A stretch of 64,000 bases of DNA from Modestobacter sp. Leaf380 (GCF_001424485.1 NZ_LMQC01000001.1:780411-844410); one strand, 5' to 3'; shown: positions 9,101-15,588, numbered from the stretch's first letter. Notes: generated from the letters alone by a model not told the origin. Translations and numbers: made by a program.

Positions 9101-12100
9101 GGGTCGACGTCGGTGCCGCCGAGGGCCGGACCGTACGGCGTCCGCAGGGTCGTGGCGTCCTCGCCGACCGGGAACCGCAGGACGGCGATGGTGTCGTCGT
9201 CGGCCCGGTAGGGCGGCCGGCCGTTGCGGGACTCGTAGCCGCGGTCGGTGTAGTCCAGCCGCAGCCCCTCCACCACCTCGGCCGGGGTGGTCAGTCCGAT
9301 GACGTCGCGCAGCGCGGCGGTGTACCCACGGGCACCGGCCGGGTCGAAGACCAGCGCACCCTCGTCGTCGAGGACCGGCTGATTGCCCAGGTACCCACGG
9401 GTGGCCTCCAGGGGCAGGGCCCGCTGAACGAGATCGCCCGGTGAGACCGCTTGGGTGTCCCGCACCTGCCGGAGCACCTCCCGCTGGTCGGGGTCCAGGG
9501 TGGCCAGCTCGGCGGTCCGCAGGGCGTGGAAGTCCGCGGGGCTGGTGCCCGCGGGCAGCAGGTCGGGCAACGCCTGCTCGAAGCCGCGCCCCACGTCGAG
9601 TCGGTCCCGCCCGTAGGCGGGGGTGACGGTGCTGCCGTCGACCAGCTCCACCTCGACCACACCCGTGGCCGGGGCCGACGCCGGCCCCCCCGCCTGGGTG
9701 GGCGTCACCACAGCGGCGCCGCGGTCCCCGGTCCCAGGCGGCGGCGGTGGCCCATCCGTCAGGCCACCAGCACGCCCGTCTCCGGCCAGGTCCCCGTCGC
9801 GGCCCGTTCCCGGACCACCTCGTGCACCACCCACGTCGCCTGGCCGAGCAGCGTCCCGCGCGGCTGGCCGCTCACCTTGTCGATCACCGTCGAGCCCCCC
9901 ATCCGGCCCGGGTCCGCCCCGAAGCGGTACGTGACCGTGGTCGGGGTCTCCGCCACGCGTTCCCAGTGCACCAGCAGCGCCATGCGCGTGTCCCTCCGTC
10001 AGGGTGGGGTGGACGCCCTCGCGGGCGAGGGCGGCGACCCAGTCGTGGGCACTCGTGGCCCGGGTGTGGGCCTCCTGGTAGTTGGCGGCATCGCCGGAGG
10101 CGAGCAGGTCCGACTCCGTCAGCTCGTGCCGCAGCAGGACCTCGTCGGAGGCCCGGACCTCGCCGTCGGACATCCGCTGCCAGGCCTCGGCGATGAGCGG
10201 GTGCGGGGTGAAGGGGCGGTGGTCCAGCGTCCCGTCGGGTCGGGCGATCGGCTGGGTGGGACGGAGCAGGTGGTCCTTGACCTGCTGCACCTGCTCTGGC
10301 GTCGCCCAGCCCACGGTCGCTGCGATGCGCGCGACGTCGCCGTCGTCGGCACGGAACCGCTCGTAGGCAGCGCCCGCCTCGGCGAGAGCCGCATCGGCCT
10401 CGGCCTGCGCTGCAGCCGCCGGCGCGGCGGGCAGCGGGGTCCGGGGAGTGCCCGCCGGTGTGTCGGTGGCCTGCACGGTGCCCAACGACGGGGAGACGAC
10501 GACCGGCACACCGTCCGGGCCCGTGGTCGCCTGGCCGATCGCCGCGGCGCAGGAGGAGCACGGCTCCTTGTACGGCGTCGGGGTCCGCTCCCCCTCGACG
10601 GTGGTCCCGGCCTTGAGGTCCACGGAGGTGATGACGGCACCGGCCAGGACGGCGTTGGCCCACTGCTCGAACGGCGCCCACTCGGCGTCCGAGGCCGTGC
10701 GAGCGGGGAGTGGCCCAGGGAGCTCGGGGATGCCGTCCTGCCCGGCTCGGTCCTGCGCCGACCACAGCGCGTCGGACAGCAGCGCCACCTCGGCGCACTG
10801 CCCGTGGTGGACGGCGGGGCTCCCGCCGGTCCGCACGGCGTCGTACACCCGGCTGACGACGGGGTGCACCCTGTCCAGGGTCCCGCCCTTGATGCTGGTG
10901 TGCGTCCAGACCCGGCCGTCGGCGGTCACCAGCGCACCTGCGGTGCCCGGGACCTTCGACCGCTGCTTCTTGGACACCGGCTCACCGGGGTGCTCCGCAC
11001 TCCACCGCGCGGCGAAGGCGTCCTGCGTGGTCTCGGCCAGCCGCGAGGCGCGGTCAGCCGCGACCTCGGCGGCGGTGGTGCCGGTCAGGTCGACGGTCTC
11101 GGAGGGCAGTGAGTAGCTGGTCGTCCCGGGCGCCGACCACCCCGGGCCGGACAGCCCGGCGTACCCGGCGAGCGGGGCCGTGGCCGTCGCCGGGCTCAGC
11201 CCGGACACCGCCCCGGACGCCTCGAACGGGCTGCTGGGCGGTCCGCCCGGGTTCGTGGTCGACGACGCGGGGACCGAAGACGGACCCACAGGGGCGGACG
11301 GCGACGACGGACTCACCGTCGACGCAGCCTCGACCGACAGCGTCGAGGTCGAGGTCGAGGCAGCCGGCGCCGTCGTCTGCGGCGCGTTCACGGCCGGCGG
11401 CGTCGCTGTCGAGGTCGGCGCGGGCGCAGCAGTCGAGGCCGGCGCAGCCGTGCCGGGCGGCGTCGCAGTCGAGGCCTGCGCGGGCGCAGCCACGGCAGCA
11501 GCCGCCGGCGTCGAGGCCGGGGCAGCCGGGCCCGACTGCGTCGCTGCCGGGGTCGGCGTCGGCGCAGTCGGGGTCGGCGCAGTCGGGGTCGGCGCAGTCG
11601 GGCGGTTCGTGGCGGGTGCGGGCGTGCTGCCCCCGACCCCCGGGGCCACCGCGGGCGTCGTGGTGCCGGTCGCCACGGTCGCCACGGTCGACGCGGGGAC
11701 CGGCGCGGTCGACGACGGGGTCGTCGGGACCGTGGGGGCCGCGGACGGCGACGTGCCGGCGGCGGGGGACGCGTGTGCGGGGGCAGGGGATGCCGGAGTC
11801 GGAGATGCCGGAGTCGGAGATGCCGGAGTCGGCAGTGCCGGAGTCGGGGACCCGGCCGGCGGGACCGGGGACGCGGTCGACGGTCCGGCCACGGAGGACG
11901 CCGACGTGGTGCCTGTCGTCGCCGTGCTCGGGCTCCCGGTCGGGGCAGGGACCGGCGTGGTCGACACCGCACCGGCCGGGGACGCGAGCCCAGCCACGGG
12001 CGACGGCGTCGTGTCAGCCGACTGTGCCGGTGCAGAGGACGACGGCGCGGAGGTCGACGGGACGGGGGCCGACGTCGCGGAGGACGACGGCACGGGGGCC

Positions 12101-14733
12101 GACGTCGCGGAGGACGACGGCACGGGGGCCAACGTCGCGGAGGACGACGGCACGGGGGACGACGGCACGGGGGCCGACGGCGCGGGCTCAGCCGTCGTGG
12201 GTGTCCCGGCAGAGGGGCCGGTCACCGAGGTCGTCGAGGTCGCGGGCGAGGCCGGTGCGGCCGGTGCCGCAGGAGGGGTCGCAGACGTCGGCGATGCGGT
12301 GGCGCCCGGCGCACCGGCCGCTGACGTCCCCGGCACCGCGGGGGACGTCGCACCGACGGGTGCCGAGGCGGGCGTGGGCGTCGCAGCGGCGGTCGCCGTG
12401 GCTCCGGCCGAGGCCCCCGACGAGGGCGAGGCAGCGACCACGGGTGCCGAGGTCCCAGCGGAGACCGGTGCGGCCGGGGTCGTGGGAGCAGCCTCGGTCG
12501 ACGGTGTCGGCGACGCGGGCGCTGTGCCGGCAGGAGCCGGGGTGCCCGTCGCCGGTGCGCCCGTGGCCGCGGTCCCCGCCGACGCGGTGGCGCCCGGGCC
12601 GGCCGCAGGCCCGGACGACGACGGGCCCGCGGTCCCAGCCGACACCCCGGCAGTCCCGGCCGACGCTGCCGCAGTCCCCGTCGACCCCGATGTCCCGGTC
12701 GCGGCGGTGGCCCCCGTCGACGCAGAGGTCCCCGCCGAGGCCGCAGGCCCCGACGAGGCCGCTGTCCCCGCCGACGCGGTGGCGCCCAGGCCGCCCGCAG
12801 GCCCGGACGACGACGGGCCCGCGGTCCCAGCCGACACCTCGGCAGTCCCGGCCGACGCTGCCGCAGTCCCCGTCGACGCCGTGGTCTCGGTCGAGGCCGT
12901 GGTCCCCGTCGAGGCCGGGGCCCCCGTCGAGGCCGCAGTCCCCGCCGAGGCCGCAGTCCCCGCCGACGCCGGAGTCCCACCCGACGGGGCCGTCGTCCCC
13001 GCCACCGACGGACCGGCGCCCGGCGAGGCCGCAGGCGCCCCGGCCGCGGGACCCGACGAGGACGCAGCGGCCCCGGCCGGCGCACCAGCCGCCGACGACG
13101 GGCCGGCGGCCGCCGGGGCTCCCGTCGAAGCAGCGCCGGCCGAGGCGGGCGCGGACCCGGTCTGCGCAGCGGTGCCCGTACCGGCCGCGGTGCCGGCAGC
13201 CGCCGAGGCGCTCGACCCCGCAGGAGCCCCGGCAGGCGCCCCGGCCGGCGCCCCGGCCGCGGACCCACCCTCGGCAGCGCCGGAGGAGGCAGCCGAGGCT
13301 GGAGCAGCACCGCCGGCCGATGAGGCACCAGCGCCCGAGGGAGACCCAGCGCCGGCTGCCGCCGGGGCACCGCCGCTGCTGGGCGTGCCCGGGCCCTGGG
13401 CCGCGCCCGCGGACGCGTCCACGACGACCGGAGGGCTCCCCGCCGTCGCGCCACCGGCCGCTGCGGCCCCGCCGGGCAGCAGGCCCGCGTCCTGCAGCGC
13501 GGCCGCACCCTGGGGTGAGGCGTTGTCGGCCAGCGCCTGCGCCAGGGCCGGTCCCGTCTGGGCTGCGCCCGCCACGGCGGCGGACGGGTTGACCACGGCG
13601 GCGGCGACGTCGGGGCTGAACGGGCTGACCATCCCGGCACGCCCGACGCCCGCTGCCGCGGAACCGGCCATGGAGGTGGCCAGCTCGCTCAGCGACATGG
13701 TCCAGTCCCCGTAGACGGTGCCGTTGGCCAGGTAGGACGCGGCTGGGGAGATGATCGCGTTGGTGACGGCCGCCTGGGCCGCGGTCGAGGGCCAACGCGC
13801 CGCCGAGTTCCGCAGTCCCGGCAGCTGCGCACCGTCGACGTCGGTCCGGGTCACGGCACGGGACAGACCCGAGCGTCGGTTCAAGCCGGTCGCCGCCCGG
13901 CTCACACCCGCGCCGACCGGCACCCCGGCCAGACCGCCGGCCGCACCGCCCATGGCCGAGGCTGCGGTCTTCTTGCCGTCCCACTCGGTGCGGGTGCCGC
14001 GGCGGAACTGGTCCAGCTGGGTCACCGCGTCGATGAAGACCTCTTCGGCGACCTCCTCGGCCACCTCCTTGCCCACGTGGGTGGCCAGGGCCCGGCGGCC
14101 GGCGGCCGTCGTCACCGATCGGGCTGCGGTGACGCCGACCTGGCGGGCTGCGGCCTTCATCGCGGCCTGGGTGGCGAACCGCCGTCCGGCGATCTGCACG
14201 AGCTTGGAGATGATCTGGCTGATCGCGGCCCGTAGGCCCGCGATGATGCCCCCGGCCGCCCCGAGCGAGGCACCGAAGGTGAAGAAGGCCATCAACACGG
14301 AGGCGAAGAGGGCCGCGATGGCGATCCAGAACGCCACGTTGATGGAGATCTTGGAGTACTGCGTCTCCCGCGCGAAGGAGTCCGTCTGCTGGGCGTAGGC
14401 GTTCGCGTTGGTCAGCAGGACCTGCAGGCCCTTGTCCGGCGCGGCGAGGAGGTCGTCCTGGATCTGGCGGAACACCTGTGCGGCGGGGGCGTCCCAGCCG
14501 GCCAGCAGGGTCGCGGCGGCGCCGCTCTCGGCGGCGATGGCCTCACTGAGCTGGCTCTGCAGTTCGCCGTAGTGCTCGGACAGCTGCCAGAGCGCGGTCT
14601 CGGAGCCCTCCGGCCAGTTCTGGCCGGCGACGAGGAAGGAGATCAGGGAGTCGGCCCATCCGGGGAACGACTCACCCCAGGCCTTCCCGACGTCCCCCAC
14701 GCCACCCCCGCTCGTCGTCTCCGGCCCGGACAC
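3100..14733 (-). CDS. Giant T7SS polymorphic-toxin reading frame with three toxin modules
   Basis: 3877 codons, GTG start at 14733, no strong ribosome site. Modules in order: WXG100-like T7SS targeting region (about 15-115; 'NWPEGSE'); hydrophobic stretch (130-200); low-complexity A/S/T/P/G linker (about 430-1180); YwqJ-type deaminase (about 1205-1400; HGQCAE at 1310-1315, PCSSC at 1391-1395); HELTE-type domain (about 1440-1584; H1536, E1537, E1540, H1556); unnamed toxin module (about 1690-1950; R1853, GNGFTAS 1883-1889); papain-fold Tox-PL (about 2150-2375; C2222, H2328, D2343); four hydrophobic-hairpin repeats (about 2775-3455); PTPTP repeat; final 150-residue domain. Residues about 1584-1659, 1950-2085 and 2379-2468 are Gly/Arg/Asp/Pro-rich and look like out-of-frame translation of nested +1-frame ORFs. 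It may therefore be one protein, or an array of toxin cassettes kept open by high GC. Confidence 0.75.
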   Translation of the reverse strand: MSGPETTSGGGVGDVGKAWGESFPGWADSLISFLVAGQNWPEGSETALWQLSEHYGELQSQLSEAIAAESGAAATLLAGWDAPAAQVFRQIQDDLLAAPDKGLQVLLTNANAYAQQTDSFARETQYSKISINVAFWIAIAALFASVLMAFFTFGASLGAAGGIIAGLRAAISQIISKLVQIAGRRFATQAAMKAAARQVGVTAARSVTTAAGRRALATHVGKEVAEEVAEEVFIDAVTQLDQFRRGTRTEWDGKKTAASAMGGAAGGLAGVPVGAGVSRAATGLNRRSGLSRAVTRTDVDGAQLPGLRNSAARWPSTAAQAAVTNAIISPAASYLANGTVYGDWTMSLSELATSMAGSAAAGVGRAGMVSPFSPDVAAAVVNPSAAVAGAAQTGPALAQALADNASPQGAAALQDAGLLPGGAAAAGGATAGSPPVVVDASAGAAQGPGTPSSGGAPAAAGAGSPSGAGASSAGGAAPASAASSGAAEGGSAAGAPAGAPAGAPAGSSASAAAGTAAGTGTAAQTGSAPASAGAASTGAPAAAGPSSAAGAPAGAAASSSGPAAGAPAASPGAGPSVAGTTAPSGGTPASAGTAASAGTAASTGAPASTGTTASTETTASTGTAAASAGTAEVSAGTAGPSSSGPAGGLGATASAGTAASSGPAASAGTSASTGATAATGTSGSTGTAAASAGTAGVSAGTAGPSSSGPAAGPGATASAGTAATGAPATGTPAPAGTAPASPTPSTEAAPTTPAAPVSAGTSAPVVAASPSSGASAGATATAAATPTPASAPVGATSPAVPGTSAAGAPGATASPTSATPPAAPAAPASPATSTTSVTGPSAGTPTTAEPAPSAPVPSSPVPSSSATLAPVPSSSATSAPVPSSSATSAPVPSTSAPSSSAPAQSADTTPSPVAGLASPAGAVSTTPVPAPTGSPSTATTGTTSASSVAGPSTASPVPPAGSPTPALPTPASPTPASPTPASPAPAHASPAAGTSPSAAPTVPTTPSSTAPVPASTVATVATGTTTPAVAPGVGGSTPAPATNRPTAPTPTAPTPTAPTPTPAATQSGPAAPASTPAAAAVAAPAQASTATPPGTAAPASTAAPAPTSTATPPAVNAPQTTAPAASTSTSTLSVEAASTVSPSSPSAPVGPSSVPASSTTNPGGPPSSPFEASGAVSGLSPATATAPLAGYAGLSGPGWSAPGTTSYSLPSETVDLTGTTAAEVAADRASRLAETTQDAFAARWSAEHPGEPVSKKQRSKVPGTAGALVTADGRVWTHTSIKGGTLDRVHPVVSRVYDAVRTGGSPAVHHGQCAEVALLSDALWSAQDRAGQDGIPELPGPLPARTASDAEWAPFEQWANAVLAGAVITSVDLKAGTTVEGERTPTPYKEPCSSCAAAIGQATTGPDGVPVVVSPSLGTVQATDTPAGTPRTPLPAAPAAAAQAEADAALAEAGAAYERFRADDGDVARIAATVGWATPEQVQQVKDHLLRPTQPIARPDGTLDHRPFTPHPLIAEAWQRMSDGEVRASDEVLLRHELTESDLLASGDAANYQEAHTRATSAHDWVAALAREGVHPTLTEGHAHGAAGALGTRGGDPDHGHVPLRGGPGPDGGLDGDRQGERPAARDAARPGDVGGARGGPGTGRDGDLAGDGRAGGLTDGPPPPPGTGDRGAAVVTPTQAGGPASAPATGVVEVELVDGSTVTPAYGRDRLDVGRGFEQALPDLLPAGTSPADFHALRTAELATLDPDQREVLRQVRDTQAVSPGDLVQRALPLEATRGYLGNQPVLDDEGALVFDPAGARGYTAALRDVIGLTTPAEVVEGLRLDYTDRGYESRNGRPPYRADDDTIAVLRFPVGEDATTLRTPYGPALGGTDVDPTPFTGNGFTASQGHAVPEYRTDEFVVLPDGAEIWSVGRDGSETLLGVFDGEVWTSTAAGQEHAGLTTTEEVHDQTDAAPSEHGHLGGVAGSDLRGGALRPAAGIGEALQPGPAGRPVDGDPDGPLEQGGPGGRGRAVPGADDVPVAGGAVQRGGLDPRGPAAADLPRSGPPSSGDPGSDDGPAGRVRDDGGARRGDLGGAGPLPGLTGPAGQTDALDARTSDPAAQRPAPIDSASASDADGSVADLTAAMDALSLDPAAQGPSPADGSVADLTAAMDALALNPGTARPEVEPDRYTDPGDAIRQALRQAHAADPRLTSWVSRVNPNLQVHPVGSDAAAQWANNCGECSRRVADAVGGQGVEPAWGDPRRGEYREMYDWAGVRPQSAATAPAPAPADPAAPVVPADDTAAFTQQAWATIADQLAGAPVGTVAVLGVDWNVTGFARGEAGGHWFTAVVTDQGLQWVDGQDGTVSGWPPAYTHLIWRAEAIVRRPGAAWEGMDLAAGRGDGTGTAGDAGGSRGSGASVDGGRRPGDGGPVAGAAVPGRVGGGPADVTAGGAPAAGPGREGPAGAPGQGDPGGGAREPGGRAGLTPDGGDAVSSFPGQQLAELAVDRVLRSATVHRAAGVTATGRDRETGTRVFTAPGVAEFRVRVERSGELPPGTRSSSRQDDGGPAGPLFRVTVSDTVPSTDVERTVARELAAIVARQQGALDGPPVLTSGPAQQLGSRAPQLTVADRTGLAELRLLADRTRSSAPGESRRATEGLRPLLERLGLLLAPPPAAADTAAGATPDVSSTAPAVVAQGETADGIELTPVGGSTPGPDTNPAASTPAASADPASAARAEAAAQRREGYAARFQSLPDDVQTLVFALNNSALAEVVDSGVSPLRRYLLKTLGASSLAGAVASVAGAGLSAAAGAPQGAVAGGVGVVTTSLTGVSTAWAERGAARATEQLGTRVDAQDRVPAAVRLLRARSAETAAAGRRADAALSDEVRQLRTRLDGGGDVAVQAAAPAPRTTGPDVRPDAADRLAAERAGEAGLSRRARAREKVLSLGRYLAKHATGATIAAGVGVGINVGIAAAVGWPLLTVAVGALVAAVVVAVATALVERWTAQRKAAREDRKNAELDARAQALETAHAQRRTATQRADLARLAGLEADQVAEQQRLLDPARTATGAAAPSEQAESTEPTGPTEAAAPARADAPGVAGSWLDLQVRGVFTDLARRRTALDTREQAAGTPARPPSQERKALTQDLAAAVAAHDLVGSDLLTGADPAAPLTTEDLARLADTPWVSRRADLLQAVTAELDATAAEQLLADISVGDPRPAATPSWAEHLPKWLVSLALPVAAATVVAAVAGPGGLIASALSAVAVVSVPAAAAIERRFALRTEAAKDSDGAASPASAGLRQARAVHDARLDLEVALAQARVEVQQLVTEVARELADQRVAAEEAATAGARQEHLARALDRLRSAPEPGRADVVAGTTTAADPDRAALGAAAAAPVTAPEGATRQTLREYQARFAAPAATAGALTGAAAVATLAAGGLPAGGLATWAVGDRALLGSAVTSSAGLLLAPVAALAERQLTDDTLARTTARDAQIGNHSALLLAAEHRQAFAALGAETVELQRALDDLVGVLLAPPGTGSSTQGRPSPDDTVDGAGPLPVDPAQPDRARSGEESVWARGRAIANSTGWDREPHVREVTAPAAQRVEDRPFPVPEVQPPTPTPPTPTPPTPTPPTPTPPTPTPPTPTPPTPTPPTPTPPTPTPPTPTPTSPTPVTPPPTVPAPPAAPPAQPGRPGGDPTPPRHPSGPPQTGLPRPLPPVPPRAPGGRPVHPPAGPPHAPAGPVWGPATGECFTVDVEGDRRTVSALVSLAGPHGRSLRLLVRVSVTPHGRPVVLLAGLDGVPDRGVVLPVAALLAELPAEVGLPRDWLRHAFWGVLCPAGPEEPHGVLREVEVRWTDDSPALTGRERVLPEHAAAELGRERHLGPVDDAVAALTRDRAPAR
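3806..3955. repeat. 15-bp tandem repeat encoding PTPTP units
   Basis: About ten copies of a 15-bp unit, alternating GGCGGCGTCGGAGTC and GGCGGGGTCGGGGTC, encode a (Pro-Thr-Pro-Thr-Pro)n stalk at about residues 3592-3645 of the giant frame on the minus strand. The unit length is a multiple of three, so copy-number change keeps the frame. Confidence 0.9.
7329..7598 (-). CDS. Nested +1-frame ORF, putative immunity to the Tox-PL module
   Basis: 89 aa in the +1 frame inside the giant toxin frame, directly behind the papain-fold module. It starts with TTG at 7598; an upstream stop leaves no longer start, and a GGAGGGG ribosome-type site lies about 9-10 nt upstream. The product has ordinary amino-acid composition with 'FLDAWAVVRPTS' and 'PLLLVRAGRVRPVHL', a strand pattern reminiscent of small YrhB/Imm35-like immunity proteins (weak resemblance). 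The giant frame opposite it is Gly/Arg/Pro-rich, as expected if this ORF is the truly coding frame. Position immediately after a toxin module is the rule for immunity genes in polymorphic toxin systems. Cytosolic; no signal peptide. Confidence 0.6.
   Translation of the reverse strand: MPQDEETGRALPGTPEGAVAAVLRWTGVDDQATEGPWRARPFLDAWAVVRPTSRRGEPLLLVRAGRVRPVHLARETLEEAHASLVAEQA
8263..8382. repeat. 42-bp direct repeat upstream of the Tox-PL module
   Basis: Copies at 8263-8304 and 8341-8382 differ at one base. On the minus strand they encode two copies of 'DGSVADLTAAMDAL' just before the papain-fold toxin module of the giant frame. This is either a duplicated linker helix or a recombination junction between cassettes. 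Confidence 0.85.
8481..8885 (-). CDS. Nested +1-frame ORF, putative immunity to the unnamed toxin module
   Basis: 134 aa, ATG at 8885 preceded by GGAGGAAG with 4-7 nt spacing. It lies in the +1 frame immediately behind the second toxin module (residues about 1690-1950 of the giant frame). The product is a beta-rich soluble protein with Trp-Gly pairs ('WAEWQGR', 'CRWQGEPF') and the block 'RVVPAAEAELYRVRT'. The separate gene at 32350-32745 has matching blocks ('ARWRGQE', 'RSVPARECDAVLSVRT', 'TWRGADV'), and it too follows a homologous toxin domain. The two are therefore paralogous immunity candidates. Overlap with the giant frame runs its full length, and the giant frame there reads as Gly/Asp/Pro-rich shadow. 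Confidence 0.7.
   Translation of the reverse strand: MTRPTQHPASTDTWAEWQGRTFEAVPSARPPGSVKLFSPDRPDDRWTATRTGRWSRVVPAAEAELYRVRTTCRWQGEPFSVEGSTPGGRLQLTYLGRDHRRAETLGLTMAQPGVYVTTAAPDEVTSVEQVRSPV
9759..9983 (-). CDS. Nested +1-frame ORF, putative immunity to the deaminase/HELTE module
   Basis: 74 aa, ATG at 9983 with GGAGGG about 8 nt upstream; the ribosome site is formed by the last Thr-Glu-Gly codons of the HELTE-type toxin domain. The product starts 'MALLVHWERVAETP' and continues with a short beta-strand pattern ('TVTYRFGADPG') and a C-terminal helix ending 'TWPETGVLVA'. That layout is common for small immunity proteins of polymorphic toxins; I cannot name the family. The giant frame opposite (residues about 1584-1659) is out-of-frame-like. 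It is the first of three nested ORFs that all use the same +1 frame. Confidence 0.65.
   Translation of the reverse strand: MALLVHWERVAETPTTVTYRFGADPGRMGGSTVIDKVSGQPRGTLLGQATWVVHEVVRERAATGTWPETGVLVA
11240..13450. other. Low-complexity Ala/Ser/Thr/Pro/Gly linker of the giant frame
   Basis: About 740 codons of the minus-strand giant frame are almost free of charged and aromatic residues and consist of shuffled ASTPG motifs such as SAGTAASAGTAAS. It is probably an extended stalk joining the T7SS-targeted N-terminus to the toxin modules. The same DNA stays open on the plus strand for 844 codons (Val/Ala/Asp/Gly/Pro-rich), which I treat as a shadow. There is no second gene here that I can support. 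Confidence 0.8.
12581..12877. repeat. 105-bp direct repeat in the linker
   Basis: Copies at 12581-12685 and 12773-12877 differ at only a few bases and are offset by 192 bp, a multiple of three. They indicate an in-frame tandem duplication in the low-complexity linker, the kind of change expected from slippage or unequal recombination. Assembly of this stretch from short reads could be unreliable. Confidence 0.85.
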
Positions 14734-14841
14734 CCCGGCGCGACCCGCCAGCCGAGTCTGTCACCCGGTCGGCCGGATGGGCCAGCGCGCGCAGTCACCC
14801 GACCGGGTGTCGGGGCCGCCGTGGCCACCTGCCGGGTCGGC

Positions 14842-14847
14842 TACGGT
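14842..14847 (+). promoter_or_regulatory. Possible -10 box for the second SUKH-3 gene
   Basis: TACGGT fits TAnnnT and lies 18 nt before the AGGAGG ribosome site (14865-14870) of the gene starting at 14875. It is in the 141-bp gap divergent from the giant toxin frame. Confidence 0.3.
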
Positions 14848-14874
14848 CGCACCGGGCCGATGCGAGGAGGACGG

Positions 14875-15579
14875 GTGCGCGAGGACGACGCCGCACGGGC
14901 ACGGTTGACCTCGTGGGCTGCCTACAACGGCTGGGGCGGCGCCGCTGTCGGGCTCCGCCGGATCGACGGCGGCTGGCTGGGGTGGGTCACCCGGGAGCCC
15001 ACCGACGACCCCGCGACCGGTGACGGCCTGCGCCTGCTCCTCAACGCGGACGACACCGTCGACTCCTGGCCCGCCTGGCCGCTGGCCGAGATCGAGTCGC
15101 GGTGGTCCCGGTCCACCCCCGAGGACCGCTTCCCGCCCTACGTGCAGGCCGTGCTGGAGACCGCCGGCTGGTTCCCCGGCCGGCGCCTGGACGACGAGGT
15201 CCTCGACGCCTTCGCCGCCGAGATGGCCGTCGTGCCCGACCTGGACCCACCCCTGGTGCTCCACGCAGCGGCCCGGGCCGCGCTCGCCGAGTTCGGGGGG
15301 CTGGTCCTGGAGGCCCCCCTGCGCACCCCGGTCCAGCTGGCACCGGTGCCCGGACACCGCTGGCAGGGCACCCTGGTCGACGCACTCACCGAGGTCTACG
15401 GCCAGCGCGTCTGCCTGATCGGACGCACTCCTGACGCGGAGCTGGTGATGGCCGAGGCCGGCTGGGTGCTCGCCACGACCGGTGGCGACTTCTACCGAGC
15501 CGGGGTCGACGTGGACACCGCCATCAGCACGCTGCTGACCCTGCGCGGGCCCCTGCCCGAAGTCGTCTTCGACGACTGA
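14875..15579 (+). CDS. SUKH-3 family protein with an extra N-terminal domain
   Basis: 234 aa from the GTG at 14875, chosen because AGGAGG lies 4 nt upstream; an in-frame ATG at 14860 would leave that site inside the gene. The C-terminal two-thirds shows SUKH-3 signatures: 'TAGWFPGRRLD' near residue 97, 'AEFGGLVLEAP' near residue 140, and a conserved 'GRTPDAELVMAEAGWV' block near 180. The first 85 residues ('LTSWAAYNGWGGAAVGL', 'GWLGWVTREP') form an additional small domain I cannot name. SUKH proteins are cytosolic toxin-neutralising proteins. The gene is divergent from the start of the giant toxin frame, so it may guard against one of its modules. Confidence 0.8.
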   Translation: MREDDAARARLTSWAAYNGWGGAAVGLRRIDGGWLGWVTREPTDDPATGDGLRLLLNADDTVDSWPAWPLAEIESRWSRSTPEDRFPPYVQAVLETAGWFPGRRLDDEVLDAFAAEMAVVPDLDPPLVLHAAARAALAEFGGLVLEAPLRTPVQLAPVPGHRWQGTLVDALTEVYGQRVCLIGRTPDAELVMAEAGWVLATTGGDFYRAGVDVDTAISTLLTLRGPLPEVVFDD

Positions 15580-15588
15580 GCGCGCCCG

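Noticed and set aside
11180..13714. 844-codon plus-strand ORF rich in Val, Ala, Asp, Gly and Pro
   Set aside because: It is exactly antisense to the Ala/Ser/Thr/Pro/Gly linker of the toxin frame; its composition follows from that, and it has no domain or ribosome site.
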